Shown in pieces: positions 45,171 to 54,706 of a stretch of 64,000 bases of DNA; position 1 is the stretch's first letter; each line of letters begins with the position of its first letter. The position numbers and the translations under genes are program-made. Below the pieces are notes generated by a model. That model saw only the letters and a program-made list of their open reading frames with translations, was not told the origin of the DNA and did not search any database. Origin of the DNA: Paenibacillus arenosi (GTDB lineage: Bacteria; Bacillota; Bacilli; Paenibacillales; Paenibacillaceae); assembly GCF_014841135.1 (NCBI RefSeq), contig NZ_JACYTN010000001.1, positions 124,001-188,000 on the forward strand, written 5' to 3'.

Positions 45171-47048
45171 TTGAACCAATTAGGATCATTACAGCAGCTT
45201 TCGCGTGCCATAATGCAACCGTTAATGATACTGCCAGCTATAGCAGTTGTATTATTTGTAGGCTATGTGCTCAACTGCTTTGGTTTCGTTGAAGCTTCTA
45301 CGTGGATGCAATCTTCGGCCAAAGGGCTCTTGGATATGATGCCTTACCTATTTGCGGCTGGTGTAGCCTTGGGTATGTCTAACAACTCCGGCGTTGCAGC
45401 GATGTCAGGATTGCTCGGCATTTTTATTTTTTATAAGCTTGTTAGTGAAGTGCTGCCAACTAATGTTGTAGAACCGACTATTTTAATTGGAATTGTATTT
45501 GGTATGATGGCTGGGGCCATACATGAGAGATTTCATGCGATAAAGCTGCCGGAGTACATGCAAATATTCGGTGGCGCTAGGTTAGTTGTACTTATCATGA
45601 TCGTATTATCTGTGGCGTTATCCTTTTTATTTATTCAGATTCTTCCTGGCTTAAACAATGTCATTCAGATTATAGGACATGAAATTATGGCATTAGGCAG
45701 CTTTGGCGTGTTCTTATATGGGGTTGTTCATCGTGTGTTGATTGTATTTGGCCTGCATCATTTGCTGAACAACTTAGTATGGTTTCATGTGGGAAGCTTC
45801 ACGGATGCGAGTGGTAGTGTGTATACCGGCGATATGGTTCGCTTTTTTGCTGGAGATCCGACTGCAGGCGGTTTTATGGCAGGATTGTTTCCGATTACGA
45901 TGTTTGCATTGCCAGCCGTAGCAATGGCGATTATCCATGAGTCAAGGGAAGATTTGAGACCAAAAGTAAAGAAAACATACCTAACAGCAGCAGGCTCCTC
46001 TTTCCTAACAGGAATTACGGAACCGATTGAATTTGCCTTTTTGTTTGCTGCTCCTTACTTATTTATTGTTCACGCCTTGTTGACAGGGCTGGCAATGTGG
46101 ATTACCTTCGAACTTGGTATACTCCATGGATTCTCTTTCTCTGCTGGAGCCATTGATTATATCGTTAATTTGCATTTGGCGAATAAAGGGTTGCTCTTAC
46201 TGCCTATCGGTATTGTGTTTGGCTTGTTGTATTACGGTATATTCCGCTTCGCGATACAGAAGTACCAGATTCCTACTCCAGGAAGGGTAGAAGCAACACT
46301 GTTAGACGATATGGCAGGCGATTTGCTGCATCGGGTACCTTTAATTATTCAGGCGCTCGGAGGAAAAGACAATCTCGTAGAAGTGCAAGCTTGTATTACA
46401 AGACTTCGTCTTCGAGTACGTCAAGAGAAGAAGATTGATCGTCATGCATTACGAATGCTTGGCGCAGTCGGCGTACTTCGCTTAGGTGGAGGTCATGTGC
46501 AGGTCGTTTTTGGAACCTATTCCGAATTTATTCGTGATGAAATGCTAAAACGATTGCAACGAGATAGCAAGCAAGTATCACTGGTCGCTCCTTTGCAAGG
46601 GCGTATGATTCCTATCGAAGATGTTCCAGACACCATATTTGCTAAGAAGCTAGTAGGGGATGGAGTAGCCTTTATTCCTGATAAAGGGGAGCTTGTAGCG
46701 CCTGTAGCGGGCTTTGTGCGCCATATTTATCCGACGATGCATGCGATTGGCATTGAAACAAAAGAAGGAGTTGAGGTTCTGCTTCACATCGGAATCGAAA
46801 CTTCTGGCTTGAATGGGTCTGGCTTCCAGTCTATTGTAAAAGAGGGAGATCAGGTCAAGCCTGGGCAACTATTGATTAAATTCGATATGGCTTATATTAA
46901 GAAAAGGGGCTGTTCGCTGGTAACGCCTATGGTTATTACAAACTCGAATCGTATAGCTTCTTGGAGTAAGGCTCCTTTTACAATAGTAAAGAAAGGACAG
47001 ACGTCAGTGCTGTCAATTGTATTGCATGAAGACGGACATGGGGGGTGA
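45171..47048 (+). CDS. PTS transporter EIICBA, glucose/N-acetylglucosamine type
   Basis: Phosphotransferase permease of about 625 residues with domains in order C, B, A. EIIC spans about 1-370 (GITEPIEFAFLFAAPYLF is the family motif). EIIB at about 380-460 has its phospho-Cys in QACITRLRLRV. EIIA at about 470-620 has its phospho-His in HIGIETSGLNG. Several usual residues differ: QACITRLR instead of DACITRLR, and IETSGLNG instead of IDTVKLNG. The likely start is TTG 45171 with AAGGAG 8 nt upstream; ATG 45165 is only 2 nt from that site. The next gene, Enzyme I, lies 6 bp downstream. Sugar not determined. Confidence 0.88.
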   Translation: MNQLGSLQQLSRAIMQPLMILPAIAVVLFVGYVLNCFGFVEASTWMQSSAKGLLDMMPYLFAAGVALGMSNNSGVAAMSGLLGIFIFYKLVSEVLPTNVVEPTILIGIVFGMMAGAIHERFHAIKLPEYMQIFGGARLVVLIMIVLSVALSFLFIQILPGLNNVIQIIGHEIMALGSFGVFLYGVVHRVLIVFGLHHLLNNLVWFHVGSFTDASGSVYTGDMVRFFAGDPTAGGFMAGLFPITMFALPAVAMAIIHESREDLRPKVKKTYLTAAGSSFLTGITEPIEFAFLFAAPYLFIVHALLTGLAMWITFELGILHGFSFSAGAIDYIVNLHLANKGLLLLPIGIVFGLLYYGIFRFAIQKYQIPTPGRVEATLLDDMAGDLLHRVPLIIQALGGKDNLVEVQACITRLRLRVRQEKKIDRHALRMLGAVGVLRLGGGHVQVVFGTYSEFIRDEMLKRLQRDSKQVSLVAPLQGRMIPIEDVPDTIFAKKLVGDGVAFIPDKGELVAPVAGFVRHIYPTMHAIGIETKEGVEVLLHIGIETSGLNGSGFQSIVKEGDQVKPGQLLIKFDMAYIKKRGCSLVTPMVITNSNRIASWSKAPFTIVKKGQTSVLSIVLHEDGHGG

Positions 47049-47054
47049 GTAGAG

Positions 47055-48848
47055 ATGATACAAACAGCGCGTGGAATTGGTGCATCCAGTGGAATTGCGA
47101 TTGGCAAAGCTTTTGTACTGCCGTCGTGGGAATGGGACGTTCCTGAGAAGAAGATGGACCCTTCTGATTTGGCGAAGGAGTTTGAGCGTCTGTACGAAGG
47201 TGTTCGTTCTTCTAAAGATGAGATTCAGTATATAAAAAATGAAATTAGCGAGATGGTTGGCAAGGAAGAATCAACGATATTCGATGCTCACTTGGCTATT
47301 TTGGAAGATCCGGTGTTTATGAATGAAATTCAAGGGATCATCCAACGCCAATACAAGGCGGCAGAAGTGGCTGTCAAAGAAGCGATCGATCATTTCGTAA
47401 CGATGTTCGACTTGCTGGATGATGACTATATGAAAGAACGGGCATTAGATATTAAAGATGTCGGCAATCGTCTATTGAAGCATTTATTGGGAGCACCTGA
47501 AATTACACTTCCGACGGATGCCAACCCGTATATTTTAGTTGCAAAAGAGTTGTCGCCATCTCAGCTTGTGCATTTGAATCCTAAAAATGTGTTAGGTATT
47601 GTCATGTTGATGGGTGGGAAGACCTCACACTCTGCTATTATGGCTAGAGCGCTGGGAATCCCACTTGTGCTTGGGCTGGAAGGCAAGCTAAAGGAGCCGA
47701 TCCAAACTGGAGAAAAAGTCGTTGTGGACGGCGAACAAGGGCATGTATTGGTTGAACCGTCTGCTGAAGTGTTGGCATGGTACAAAGAGCGTCAACGTGT
47801 GTTTCAAGATGAGATGGCTGAATTGTGTAAAATTAAAAGCTTGCCTGCTGTTACAACAGATGGACATTCTATTCATTTGGCGGCTAACATTTCTTCAACA
47901 AGGGAATTGGATATAGCTGTTCAAAACGGGGCGGAGAGCGTAGGCTTATTCCGCACAGAATTTATGTATATGGATCGAATTTATCCGCCTAATGAAATGG
48001 AGCAGTTTACGGTTTATCGTGAGCTTGCTCAAACTTTTAGAGAGAAGACGGTCATCATTCGAACGTTGGATATCGGTGGAGATAAACCAATGGATTATTT
48101 GCAAATACCAGAGGAAGACAATCCATTCCTAGGGTATCGCGCAATTCGCATTTGTCTGGATCGGACCGATGTATTTAAGACACAACTGCGTGCTATATTG
48201 CGAGCGAGCGATTATGGCCCGATTAAGGTCATGTTCCCTATGATAAGCTCTATGGAAGAAATCGTGGCCGCAAAACGTATTCTTGAAGAAGCTAAGCAGG
48301 AGCTTAGAGAAGAAGGACAGGCGTTTAACGAGGACATTCCAATCGGAATTATGATTGAAGTGCCTGCAGCAGCAGCGATGGCAGATTTCTTGGCTGAAGA
48401 GGTAGATTTCTTTAGTATTGGGACGAATGATCTTGTTCAGTACACCCTTGCGGTTGATCGGATGAATGAACAAATCGCTCATATGTATGATCCCTACCAT
48501 CCTGCTGTATTGCGTTTAATTCGTCAAACCGTTGAAGCTGCGAAGCAGAAAGGCATCCATGTCGGGGTATGTGGGGAAATGGCTGGTGATCCGCGTGCAG
48601 TGCCATTGTGGGTTGCGCTTGGCATTGATGAGCTAAGTATGTCGTCGCGTACGATTCCGCGTGTTAAAGCTGCGATACGCAGAACTTCATGTGAGGATTC
48701 CAAAAGCCTTGCTTCTCAACTGTATCGCTGCCGTACCAAGGCAGAAATAGAAGGGGTGCTGGGCTTCGAATCGTTACCACCTACTTCTTCATTTGAGCAA
48801 GCAGAGGCAGCCATGAAATATGTAAATTCAGAATCGCTTGAGCAGTAG
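47055..48848 (+). CDS. ptsI: Phosphoenolpyruvate-protein phosphotransferase, PTS Enzyme I
   Basis: Takes phosphate from PEP and passes it to HPr. 597 residues, slightly longer than the usual 570-575. MIQTARGIGASSGIAIGKAF starts the N-domain, the phospho-His lies in GGKTSHSAIMARALGIP, and the PEP domain has DIGGDKPMDYL, NPFLGYRAIR, GIMIEVPAA and the Cys in VGVCGEMAGDP. It is complete. It lies 6 bp after the EIICBA gene, but no HPr gene is present, unlike usual ptsHI pairs. It may be a second Enzyme I or the only one; the window cannot tell. Confidence 0.92.
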   Translation: MIQTARGIGASSGIAIGKAFVLPSWEWDVPEKKMDPSDLAKEFERLYEGVRSSKDEIQYIKNEISEMVGKEESTIFDAHLAILEDPVFMNEIQGIIQRQYKAAEVAVKEAIDHFVTMFDLLDDDYMKERALDIKDVGNRLLKHLLGAPEITLPTDANPYILVAKELSPSQLVHLNPKNVLGIVMLMGGKTSHSAIMARALGIPLVLGLEGKLKEPIQTGEKVVVDGEQGHVLVEPSAEVLAWYKERQRVFQDEMAELCKIKSLPAVTTDGHSIHLAANISSTRELDIAVQNGAESVGLFRTEFMYMDRIYPPNEMEQFTVYRELAQTFREKTVIIRTLDIGGDKPMDYLQIPEEDNPFLGYRAIRICLDRTDVFKTQLRAILRASDYGPIKVMFPMISSMEEIVAAKRILEEAKQELREEGQAFNEDIPIGIMIEVPAAAAMADFLAEEVDFFSIGTNDLVQYTLAVDRMNEQIAHMYDPYHPAVLRLIRQTVEAAKQKGIHVGVCGEMAGDPRAVPLWVALGIDELSMSSRTIPRVKAAIRRTSCEDSKSLASQLYRCRTKAEIEGVLGFESLPPTSSFEQAEAAMKYVNSESLEQ

Positions 48849-48887
48849 AGCGATGATGTAGGTTTTACGTTATAAATCGGCGAAACT

Positions 48888-48931
48888 ACAACAAAAAGCT
48901 CTCGATCCGAGGATCGAGAGCTTTTTGTTGT
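48888..48931. terminator. Bidirectional terminator between ptsI and the PfpI-like gene
   Basis: 44-bp nearly perfect palindrome: ACAACAAAAAGCTCTCGATC and its complement around CGAG; A- and T-runs on both arms. Confidence 0.9.
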
Positions 48932-48971
48932 CATCAATATAGCCGTGTGTATGTTTGTATCATACTTATAC

Positions 48972-49499
48972 TTACGCTTGAGCAAGTACATCACAAAATG
49001 CTTTGCCGTAAGCAGGCAAATCTGGTGGGCGACGTGAAGATACTAAGTTGCCGTCAATGACAACATCTTCATCAATCCACGTTGCTCCTGCATTCTCCAT
49101 ATCGTCACGAATACCAGGTGTAGAAGTAACTTGGCGCCCGTTTAGAATTTTTGCAGAGATAAGCACCCAGCCAGCATGACAGATTTGTCCGATAGGCTTG
49201 TTAGCCTCGTTCATTTCACGAGTGATGCGAAGCACATCTTCATATCGGCGCAGTTTATCTGGAGCCCAGCCTCCTGGAACGAGTAGACCATCATAGTCAG
49301 CTGTATGAATATCTTTAAAAGCATAATTCGAGGTAGCAGGTACACCATATTTTCCAATATACGTTTTTCCTGTCTCAGCACCTACAAGATGAACCTCAGC
49401 ACCTTCTTCACGAGCACGGTATACGGGATACCACAATTCTAGGTCTTCAAACTCTTCATCGACGAGTGCAATGACTTTCTTGCCTTCAAGTCTCATCAT
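48972..49499 (-). CDS. PfpI/DJ-1 family protein (type 1 glutamine amidotransferase-like)
   Basis: 175 residues. VIALVDEEFEDLELWYPV, GLLVPGGWAPDKLRR and the nucleophile elbow IGQICHAGWVLISA (Cys about 107) with TSTPGIRDDMENAGATWID are typical of the PfpI group (YhbO/YraA-like), described as general-stress proteins and glyoxal-related deglycases or proteases. ATG 49499 or the next ATG (49496) is the start, both after GGAGG. Monocistronic on the minus strand. Confidence 0.88.
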   Translation of the reverse strand: MMRLEGKKVIALVDEEFEDLELWYPVYRAREEGAEVHLVGAETGKTYIGKYGVPATSNYAFKDIHTADYDGLLVPGGWAPDKLRRYEDVLRITREMNEANKPIGQICHAGWVLISAKILNGRQVTSTPGIRDDMENAGATWIDEDVVIDGNLVSSRRPPDLPAYGKAFCDVLAQA

Positions 49500-49802
49500 G
49501 ACTTCCTCCTTTCAATCCAAACAAGATGGGCGAATAGAATAAGCTAGTGTTTGTGCAGCTTGCTTTTTATTACCCATAAACGTACTTAAATTAACATATT
49601 TAGACGTCATTCACAAGGACAAGAGAGAGAATTATCATTGGAAAACATAACAGGTATATGAATTGTAAATATATTCATGCGAATGTACAGGAGGATAACG
49701 GTGGAAGAAGTCGAAATAGTATTGATTATTAATCGTGTTGTGCTATTACAGAGAGAGAGAAGTTAGGTGAGAGAAACTATATACCGGCTAGGGGGATTAC
49801 GG
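49500..49802. other. Intergenic region with a 21-codon frame
   Basis: AGGAGG (49689-49694) is 6 nt before GTG 49701, which opens a 21-codon frame (MEEVEIVLIINRVVLLQRERS) ending TAG 49766. A further GTG-initiated frame at 49767 joins the zinc-ribbon gene. The strong ribosome site could serve a leader peptide. The rest is AT-rich with no visible gene. Confidence 0.4.
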
Positions 49803-50240
49803 ATGAAGAAGAACTGCTCTTGTGGTCAAGGAATGGACATTACAATGCGTACTATTGTTCATGCACGTAAAATACATATACATCATGTGCCCGTATACAC
49901 CTGTGGAAGTTGTCAATATTCCGAACTGCTGCCCAATGTAAAAGATGAAGTTGTGTTTATTATGCGCCGTCTCGTTCAAAAAGGGATGGTTGAAGAACAG
50001 AGTGTTGCGTTTGATCATATGCATGAAGTGGCCAGCGTAATCAAAGAGTGCTTGGAATACAAGGAAGACGATCATCTTGCCTTATTTGAGAGAATCAGCA
50101 CTGAGCGTGTTAATCATTTGTTGGACGTGTATCTTGTCGCTAAAACATGCAAAGATACCGATTGGATGACGGATATAGAGCGTAGATTAAATCAGCTGGC
50201 AGGTTTTAGAGTTGAGGATCATCAGGCTAAAATAAGTTAA
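49803..50240 (+). CDS. Zinc-ribbon-type small protein, 145 aa
   Basis: The N-terminus has CSCGQG and, about 35 residues later, CGSC, four cysteines in a C-x-C...C-x-x-C arrangement like YgiT-type zinc fingers. The rest is helical and acidic (VASVIKECLEYKEDDHLALFE in part). I use ATG 49803 with AGGGGG 7 nt upstream; a GTG 36 bp earlier would add 12 residues. I do not recognise the family by name. It precedes ytxJ by 88 bp. Confidence 0.7.
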   Translation: MKKNCSCGQGMDITMRTIVHARKIHIHHVPVYTCGSCQYSELLPNVKDEVVFIMRRLVQKGMVEEQSVAFDHMHEVASVIKECLEYKEDDHLALFERISTERVNHLLDVYLVAKTCKDTDWMTDIERRLNQLAGFRVEDHQAKIS

Positions 50241-50328
50241 TGAGCATCGACCCATAATAGAATGGATTAGAGGAATAGAAAGACAAACTATATCTTGTGG
50301 CCTATTGCTGCAAATGAGAGGTGTCGTT

Positions 50329-50670
50329 ATGAAAACTATCACCACACATGAAGAGCTCCAACAGGGGATTCAGCGTTCCCACGAAAGTACTTTCGTTATT
50401 TTTAAGCATAGTACGCGCTGTCCGGTTAGCAGCAGTGCTAATGAAGAAATGAAGCATGTCGTTGATGTTTTTGAACCGAAGGGCATTTCATTTGGGCTTA
50501 TTTACGTCGTTGAGAACCGTGATGTTTCGCTCGCTTGCGCAGATCAGCTTGGTATAAAACATGAGTCTCCGCAAGTACTGGTCTTAAAAGACGGTCAAGT
50601 GGTGTGGCATGACTCTCATTATAGAATTCGATATGATAATATAGAGCAAGTTTTAACGACTACTCCTTAA
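50329..50670 (+). CDS. ytxJ: Bacillithiol-system redox protein YtxJ
   Basis: 113 residues, thioredoxin-like fold with FKHSTRCPVSSSANEEM (single Cys about 26, monothiol) and SPQVLVLKDGQVVWHDSHYRI. This matches YtxJ (DUF2847), proposed to act as a bacilliredoxin-like protein. I use ATG 50329 with GAGAGGTG upstream; a start 24 bp earlier is weaker. As in B. subtilis, it lies close to ccpA. Confidence 0.85.
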   Translation: MKTITTHEELQQGIQRSHESTFVIFKHSTRCPVSSSANEEMKHVVDVFEPKGISFGLIYVVENRDVSLACADQLGIKHESPQVLVLKDGQVVWHDSHYRIRYDNIEQVLTTTP

Positions 50671-50788
50671 AATCCGACATTTTGTGATGAAAACTGATTG
50701 CTTCATTGCGATTTTTCAGAAAATAAAGTAATATGAAATGTAATATGTATGTACGTATTAAATAACTCGGTAATTGGAGAGAAGGATC

Positions 50789-51799
50789 GTGACGGTAACT
50801 ATTTATGATGTAGCTAGAGAAGCTGGCGTGTCAATGGCGACAGTTTCCCGGGTTGTAAATAACAATCCGAACGTGAAGCCGCAGACGCGTAAGAAAGTAT
50901 ACGAAGCGATTGAACGTTTAGGCTATCGCCCAAATGCGGTTGCTCGTGGTCTGGCGAGTAAAAAGACGACGACCGTAGGTGTTGTTATACCTGATATTTC
51001 GAATTCGATCTTTGCTGAGATTGCGCGTGGTATTGAAGATATTGCTAATATGTATCATTACAATATCATTCTTTGTAACGCCGATAAGAAGAAGGAAAAA
51101 GAAATTCGGGTTATTAACACGTTATTGGAGAAGCAAGTTGACGGCTTGTTATTCATGGGCGGTGTCATTACGGAAGATCATATTCAAGCTTTCCGTACAG
51201 CGTCTGTTCCGATTGTTTTATGTGCGACGAGAGATGAGAACGGTATCATGCCGTCCGTGGATATAGATCACGAGGCAGCTGCATTTGATGCTGTAAATAC
51301 GCTGATCCGTCATGGACATCGTGAGATTGCAATGATCAGTGGAACGTTGCAGGATCCTGCTAATGGATATGCACGATTCCAAGGCTACAAGCGTGCCCTT
51401 GAGCGCGCTGGTATTGATTACAAGGAAGACATGGTTCGCATCGGTAACTATCGTTATGAGTCCGGTGTAGAAGCTATGCAGTATTTCTTGGGCTTGAAGA
51501 AGCGTCCAACAGCTATTTTCTCTGCAACAGATGAGATGGCGATTGGAGCGATTCATTCGATACAAGATGCAGGGCTTAAAGTTCCTGACGATTTCTCGAT
51601 CATTAGTGTAGACAACATCCGCATGGCATCGATGGTTCGACCGCAGTTAACTACGGTTGCACAACCTATGTATGATATTGGTGCTGTAGCGATGCGTTTG
51701 CTCACAAAGTTGATGAAGAAAGAGAATGTGGAACAATCCCAGGTCATTTTACAACATGAGATCATTCATCGTCTGTCCATTAGCCATGTGAATGAATAG
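50789..51799 (+). CDS. ccpA: Catabolite control protein A
   Basis: LacI/GalR regulator, 336 residues. The helix-turn-helix and hinge [28 protein letters not shown] and [17 protein letters not shown] closely match CcpA; the C-terminal half is the periplasmic-binding-like domain, with IVRPQL-type corepressor region near [20 protein letters not shown]. CcpA binds cre sites with HPr-Ser-P in carbon catabolite control. The start is GTG 50789 with GGAGAGAAGGA upstream; TTG 50774 is less likely. The PTS genes and acsA nearby belong to its usual regulatory realm. Confidence 0.93.
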   Translation: MTVTIYDVAREAGVSMATVSRVVNNNPNVKPQTRKKVYEAIERLGYRPNAVARGLASKKTTTVGVVIPDISNSIFAEIARGIEDIANMYHYNIILCNADKKKEKEIRVINTLLEKQVDGLLFMGGVITEDHIQAFRTASVPIVLCATRDENGIMPSVDIDHEAAAFDAVNTLIRHGHREIAMISGTLQDPANGYARFQGYKRALERAGIDYKEDMVRIGNYRYESGVEAMQYFLGLKKRPTAIFSATDEMAIGAIHSIQDAGLKVPDDFSIISVDNIRMASMVRPQLTTVAQPMYDIGAVAMRLLTKLMKKENVEQSQVILQHEIIHRLSISHVNE

Positions 51800-51817
51800 T
51801 CTGCTTGGACAGCGGTA

Positions 51818-51846
51818 CGAAGCCCCGTATCTCGGGGCTTTTTTTG
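51818..51846 (+). terminator. Terminator of ccpA
   Basis: AAGCCCCG, loop TATCT, CGGGGCTT, then TTTTTT. Confidence 0.9.
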
Positions 51847-51882
51847 ACCATATAACGGAATATAGGAGCGGGGGTTATTCAG

Positions 51883-52581
51883 ATGACAATTGGTATTATC
51901 GGTGCAATGGATGAAGAAATTGCTTTGTTATTGCAAGCAATGGGTCAAGTTGAGGAACATGAGCAGGCGGGAAATCGTTACTATCGTGGAACGCTGCATC
52001 ACCACTCTGTTGTTGTATGTAAGTCCGGCGTCGGGAAAGTGAATGCGGCTATTACGACTCAAGTACTTATTGATCGTTTTAGTGTAGAGCGTATTCTCTT
52101 TACAGGTGTTGCAGGTGCGGTTAATCCCATGCTGAACATTGGCGATATTGTCATTTCTTCTGCCTGTATTCAACATGACATGGATGTAACGGCATTAGGT
52201 TTCAAATTGGGTGAGATTCCGTACCAATCCAACTCTATTTTCCGTGCTGATCAGCAGCTAATTGAATTAGCGAAACGTGTCTGCGAAGAAATTGTGCCGC
52301 AGCGCCATATGGTAGGTATCGTACTTTCAGGTGACCAATTCATCGCTAGCCGTGAAAAAGTAAAAGCGCTATATGAGACTTTCAATGGTGCTTGTACAGA
52401 GATGGAAGGTTCGGCTGTTGCTCAAGCTTGCAGCCTAAATAATGTCCCATTCGTTATCATTCGCTCGATGTCGGACAAGGCAGATGGCTCGGCACATGTG
52501 AACTTTGCTGAGTTTACAGTGGAAGCATCAGAACGCTCTTATCAAATGATCGATCATATGCTGCAGCAATTGCCTGCATAA
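51883..52581 (+). CDS. mtnN: 5'-methylthioadenosine/S-adenosylhomocysteine nucleosidase
   Basis: Cleaves MTA and SAH to adenine, for methionine salvage and AI-2-type cycles. 232 residues. GIIGAMDEEIALLL (2-15), KSGVGKVNAA, FTGVAGAVNPMLNIGDIVIS, catalytic SGDQFIASREK and EMEGSAVAQAC with the DKADGSAHVNF aspartate are all present. ATG has GGGGG upstream. Terminators on both sides make it monocistronic. Confidence 0.94.
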   Translation: MTIGIIGAMDEEIALLLQAMGQVEEHEQAGNRYYRGTLHHHSVVVCKSGVGKVNAAITTQVLIDRFSVERILFTGVAGAVNPMLNIGDIVISSACIQHDMDVTALGFKLGEIPYQSNSIFRADQQLIELAKRVCEEIVPQRHMVGIVLSGDQFIASREKVKALYETFNGACTEMEGSAVAQACSLNNVPFVIIRSMSDKADGSAHVNFAEFTVEASERSYQMIDHMLQQLPA

Positions 52582-52586
52582 ACGTT

Positions 52587-52613
52587 AAGCCGCTCTTATA
52601 TAAAGAGCGGCTT
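52587..52613. terminator. Terminator between mtnN and acuC, bidirectional
   Basis: AAGCCGCTCTT with AAGAGCGGCTT around ATATA, followed by TTCATT. Confidence 0.8.
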
Positions 52614-52620
52614 TCATTAT

Positions 52621-53805
52621 TTATCTAATATACTCTTGCGCTAAGGTTACAATGTGGGAGTTCTGCTTCTCAATAAGCTCACGCCTTGGCATTGGCGTCC
52701 AATCGCTCGTATCATCGAGCCAAGTAGTAGGCAGTGGTGTAGGGGACTTGTACTGCCATTTATGCAGCCAAGCAGCGGGTAGTGGTGTAAGTGGATCTGT
52801 TCTCAGTTGAGCGGCTAGAGGATGCTGAATCATTTCGAGCCATAGAAGGCTCCATGCACGTGGAACGACACGCCAAATGTCATATCCTCCGCCTCCGAGA
52901 GCTACCCATCTGCCATTACAGTAGGTGTGAGCAAGTTGATGAATGATAGCAGGCATCTCTTGATAAATTCGCATACTGCAATGCATGTGGGACAGTGGAT
53001 CCAAGGCGTGTGCATCACAACCATGCTGACTTACGATAATATCTGGCTTGAAGCTAGCAGCAGCTCGTCCAATCGTGTCTCGAAAGCTTGATAGCCATGA
53101 ATCATCTTCAGTGTAAGGCTCCAGTGGCACGTTGACACATATACCGAATCCTTCGCCTTCCCCTCGTTCTTGCACGAATCCTGTGCCTGGAAATAAGTAT
53201 TTGCCTGTTTCGTGGATGGAATAGGTCATGACTTCAGGGTCTGTGTAAAATGACCACTGCACACCATCGCCATGGTGCACGTCCGTATCGATATACAGTA
53301 CACGTGCACCGTACTTTTTGCGTATAGACGCTATGGCAATTGAGGCATCGTTATAGACACAGAAACCTGCTGCTCTGTCAGGGAATGCATGATGCAGACC
53401 TCCTGCCATATGAAGAGCATGGAGCGCTTTCCCTTCCATCACAGCCTCGCATGCAGCTATGGATCCGCCTACGATAGCGCTTGCAGCTTCATGCATGCCT
53501 TCGAAGTATGGTGTATCTTCGTGATCGAGGCCATATTGAGCAGTGCGGACAAGATAGTCTGGGTCAGGGATCGTTTGGCTAAGTTCTTTGACGGCTGTAA
53601 TATAATCTTCACGGTGATTCAATTGTAGTGCCTCAAGTGAAGCGCAGGCTGCTTGAATTTGTTCAGTTGGATACAGGGCACCAATTTGAAACAAAAGATC
53701 CTGAGTCATCTCAATTCTTCTCTGATCGAAAGGATGATCTGCATAGAAGCGGTACTGCAGCGCGTCATCGTGCAGAAAAAATAGAGACTTATGCGAATCT
53801 GTCAT
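52621..53805 (-). CDS. acuC: Acetoin utilization protein AcuC (class I histone deacetylase-like)
   Basis: Removes acetyl groups that AcuA places on AcsA, thus reactivating it. 394 residues. HPFDQRRIEMTQDLL, GGLHHAFPDRAAGFCVYNDASIA, DTDVHHGDGVQ (metal-binding) and VSQHGCDAHALDPL are the HDAC core; the C-terminus has GGGGYDIWRVVPRAW. ATG has GGAGG upstream, 20 bp after the acuA stop. No acuB gene (CBS/ACT domains) lies between, unlike B. subtilis acuABC. Confidence 0.92.
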   Translation of the reverse strand: MTDSHKSLFFLHDDALQYRFYADHPFDQRRIEMTQDLLFQIGALYPTEQIQAACASLEALQLNHREDYITAVKELSQTIPDPDYLVRTAQYGLDHEDTPYFEGMHEAASAIVGGSIAACEAVMEGKALHALHMAGGLHHAFPDRAAGFCVYNDASIAIASIRKKYGARVLYIDTDVHHGDGVQWSFYTDPEVMTYSIHETGKYLFPGTGFVQERGEGEGFGICVNVPLEPYTEDDSWLSSFRDTIGRAAASFKPDIIVSQHGCDAHALDPLSHMHCSMRIYQEMPAIIHQLAHTYCNGRWVALGGGGYDIWRVVPRAWSLLWLEMIQHPLAAQLRTDPLTPLPAAWLHKWQYKSPTPLPTTWLDDTSDWTPMPRRELIEKQNSHIVTLAQEYIR

Positions 53806-53825
53806 CGCGCTTTCCTCCTGACGAT

Positions 53826-54458
53826 CTAATACATGAACCGCTGCTTGAAGCGAACGCGGTCGAATTGTTCTTTGGATGACAAAGGAACATCCTTACCAAT
53901 ACGAACCATTAGGCAATTTGCGGGATGAGAGCAGATTTCAGGATCATCCGTAGCGTACCAGATCATATCTACCGACTCCATCAGTTTTTCCATCATTTTG
54001 CGATAATCCCATACGCTTAATTTTGATCCTTCTAGATCCCAGTGCCAATAGTATTCGGTCGTAAATACGATGTAGTTCTCCATTTGTTCATCCTCAAACG
54101 CGGTTTGAATCATTTTTTTTCCTAATCCATAAGAACGATATTCTCTTGCTACTTCTACGGCTCCAAGCTCGACCAAATCATCCATTTGACCCTCTGACCA
54201 ACGTTCTAGTTCGTCAGCATAGTGGAAGGTAACGTAGCCGACAATGGTCTGTCCGTCTCGTGCAACGATGATGCGTCCTTCGGGTAAAGCTGCTATCTCA
54301 ACTAAGGCTTCGTGCTGTTCGCGCGGGCGTCGGAAGGCGTTAAGTCCACTGTGCATGTCCATCGTTTGGAGCACTTCTGGCTTAACGGGACCTTCGATAA
54401 CGATAACGACATCATCACGTGTAACGACGTGCGCATGATAACATTTTCGATGTTCCAT
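53826..54458 (-). CDS. acuA: Acetoin utilization acetyltransferase AcuA
   Basis: GNAT that acetylates a lysine of acetyl-CoA synthetase and switches it off. 210 residues, the normal AcuA size. VIEGPVKPEVLQTMDMHSGLNAFRRP at the N-terminus, acetyl-CoA loop AREYRSYGLGKKMIQTA and TEYYWHWDLEGSKLSVWDYRKMMEKLM fit the family. It is divergent from acsA across 248 bp, so it probably controls that gene product. ATG has AAGGAG about 8 nt upstream (minus strand). Confidence 0.9.
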   Translation of the reverse strand: MEHRKCYHAHVVTRDDVVIVIEGPVKPEVLQTMDMHSGLNAFRRPREQHEALVEIAALPEGRIIVARDGQTIVGYVTFHYADELERWSEGQMDDLVELGAVEVAREYRSYGLGKKMIQTAFEDEQMENYIVFTTEYYWHWDLEGSKLSVWDYRKMMEKLMESVDMIWYATDDPEICSHPANCLMVRIGKDVPLSSKEQFDRVRFKQRFMY

Positions 54459-54634
54459 AGTCGACCACTCCTTATTCTCTTCACATAGGTTATAACAAAA
54501 AAAGGAACAGTTGAAAAGGAAAAGAATAGGCGAATTACAATTGGTGTGCTATAATAATGCTGTTGTTACTATGTTCATAGAATTTCCTCTTGACAACATG
54601 TACAGTCAACATCGTCCTTAAGCTTACAACTTCG

Positions 54635-54648
54635 TGAAAGCGGTTAAC
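54635..54648 (+). promoter_or_regulatory. Possible imperfect cre site upstream of acsA
   Basis: TGAAAGCGGTTAAC resembles the cre pattern TGWAARCGYTWNCW (11 of 14 positions); one inserted G relative to the common TGAAAGCGTTAACA. TTGACA at 54590-54595 lies upstream, but no convincing -10 is visible. Confidence 0.35.
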
Positions 54649-54706
54649 TATCGGTATCACATGGGAAAGTCCTAAAGAAGTGAATGAAACAGGAGGATGA
54701 AAGACA

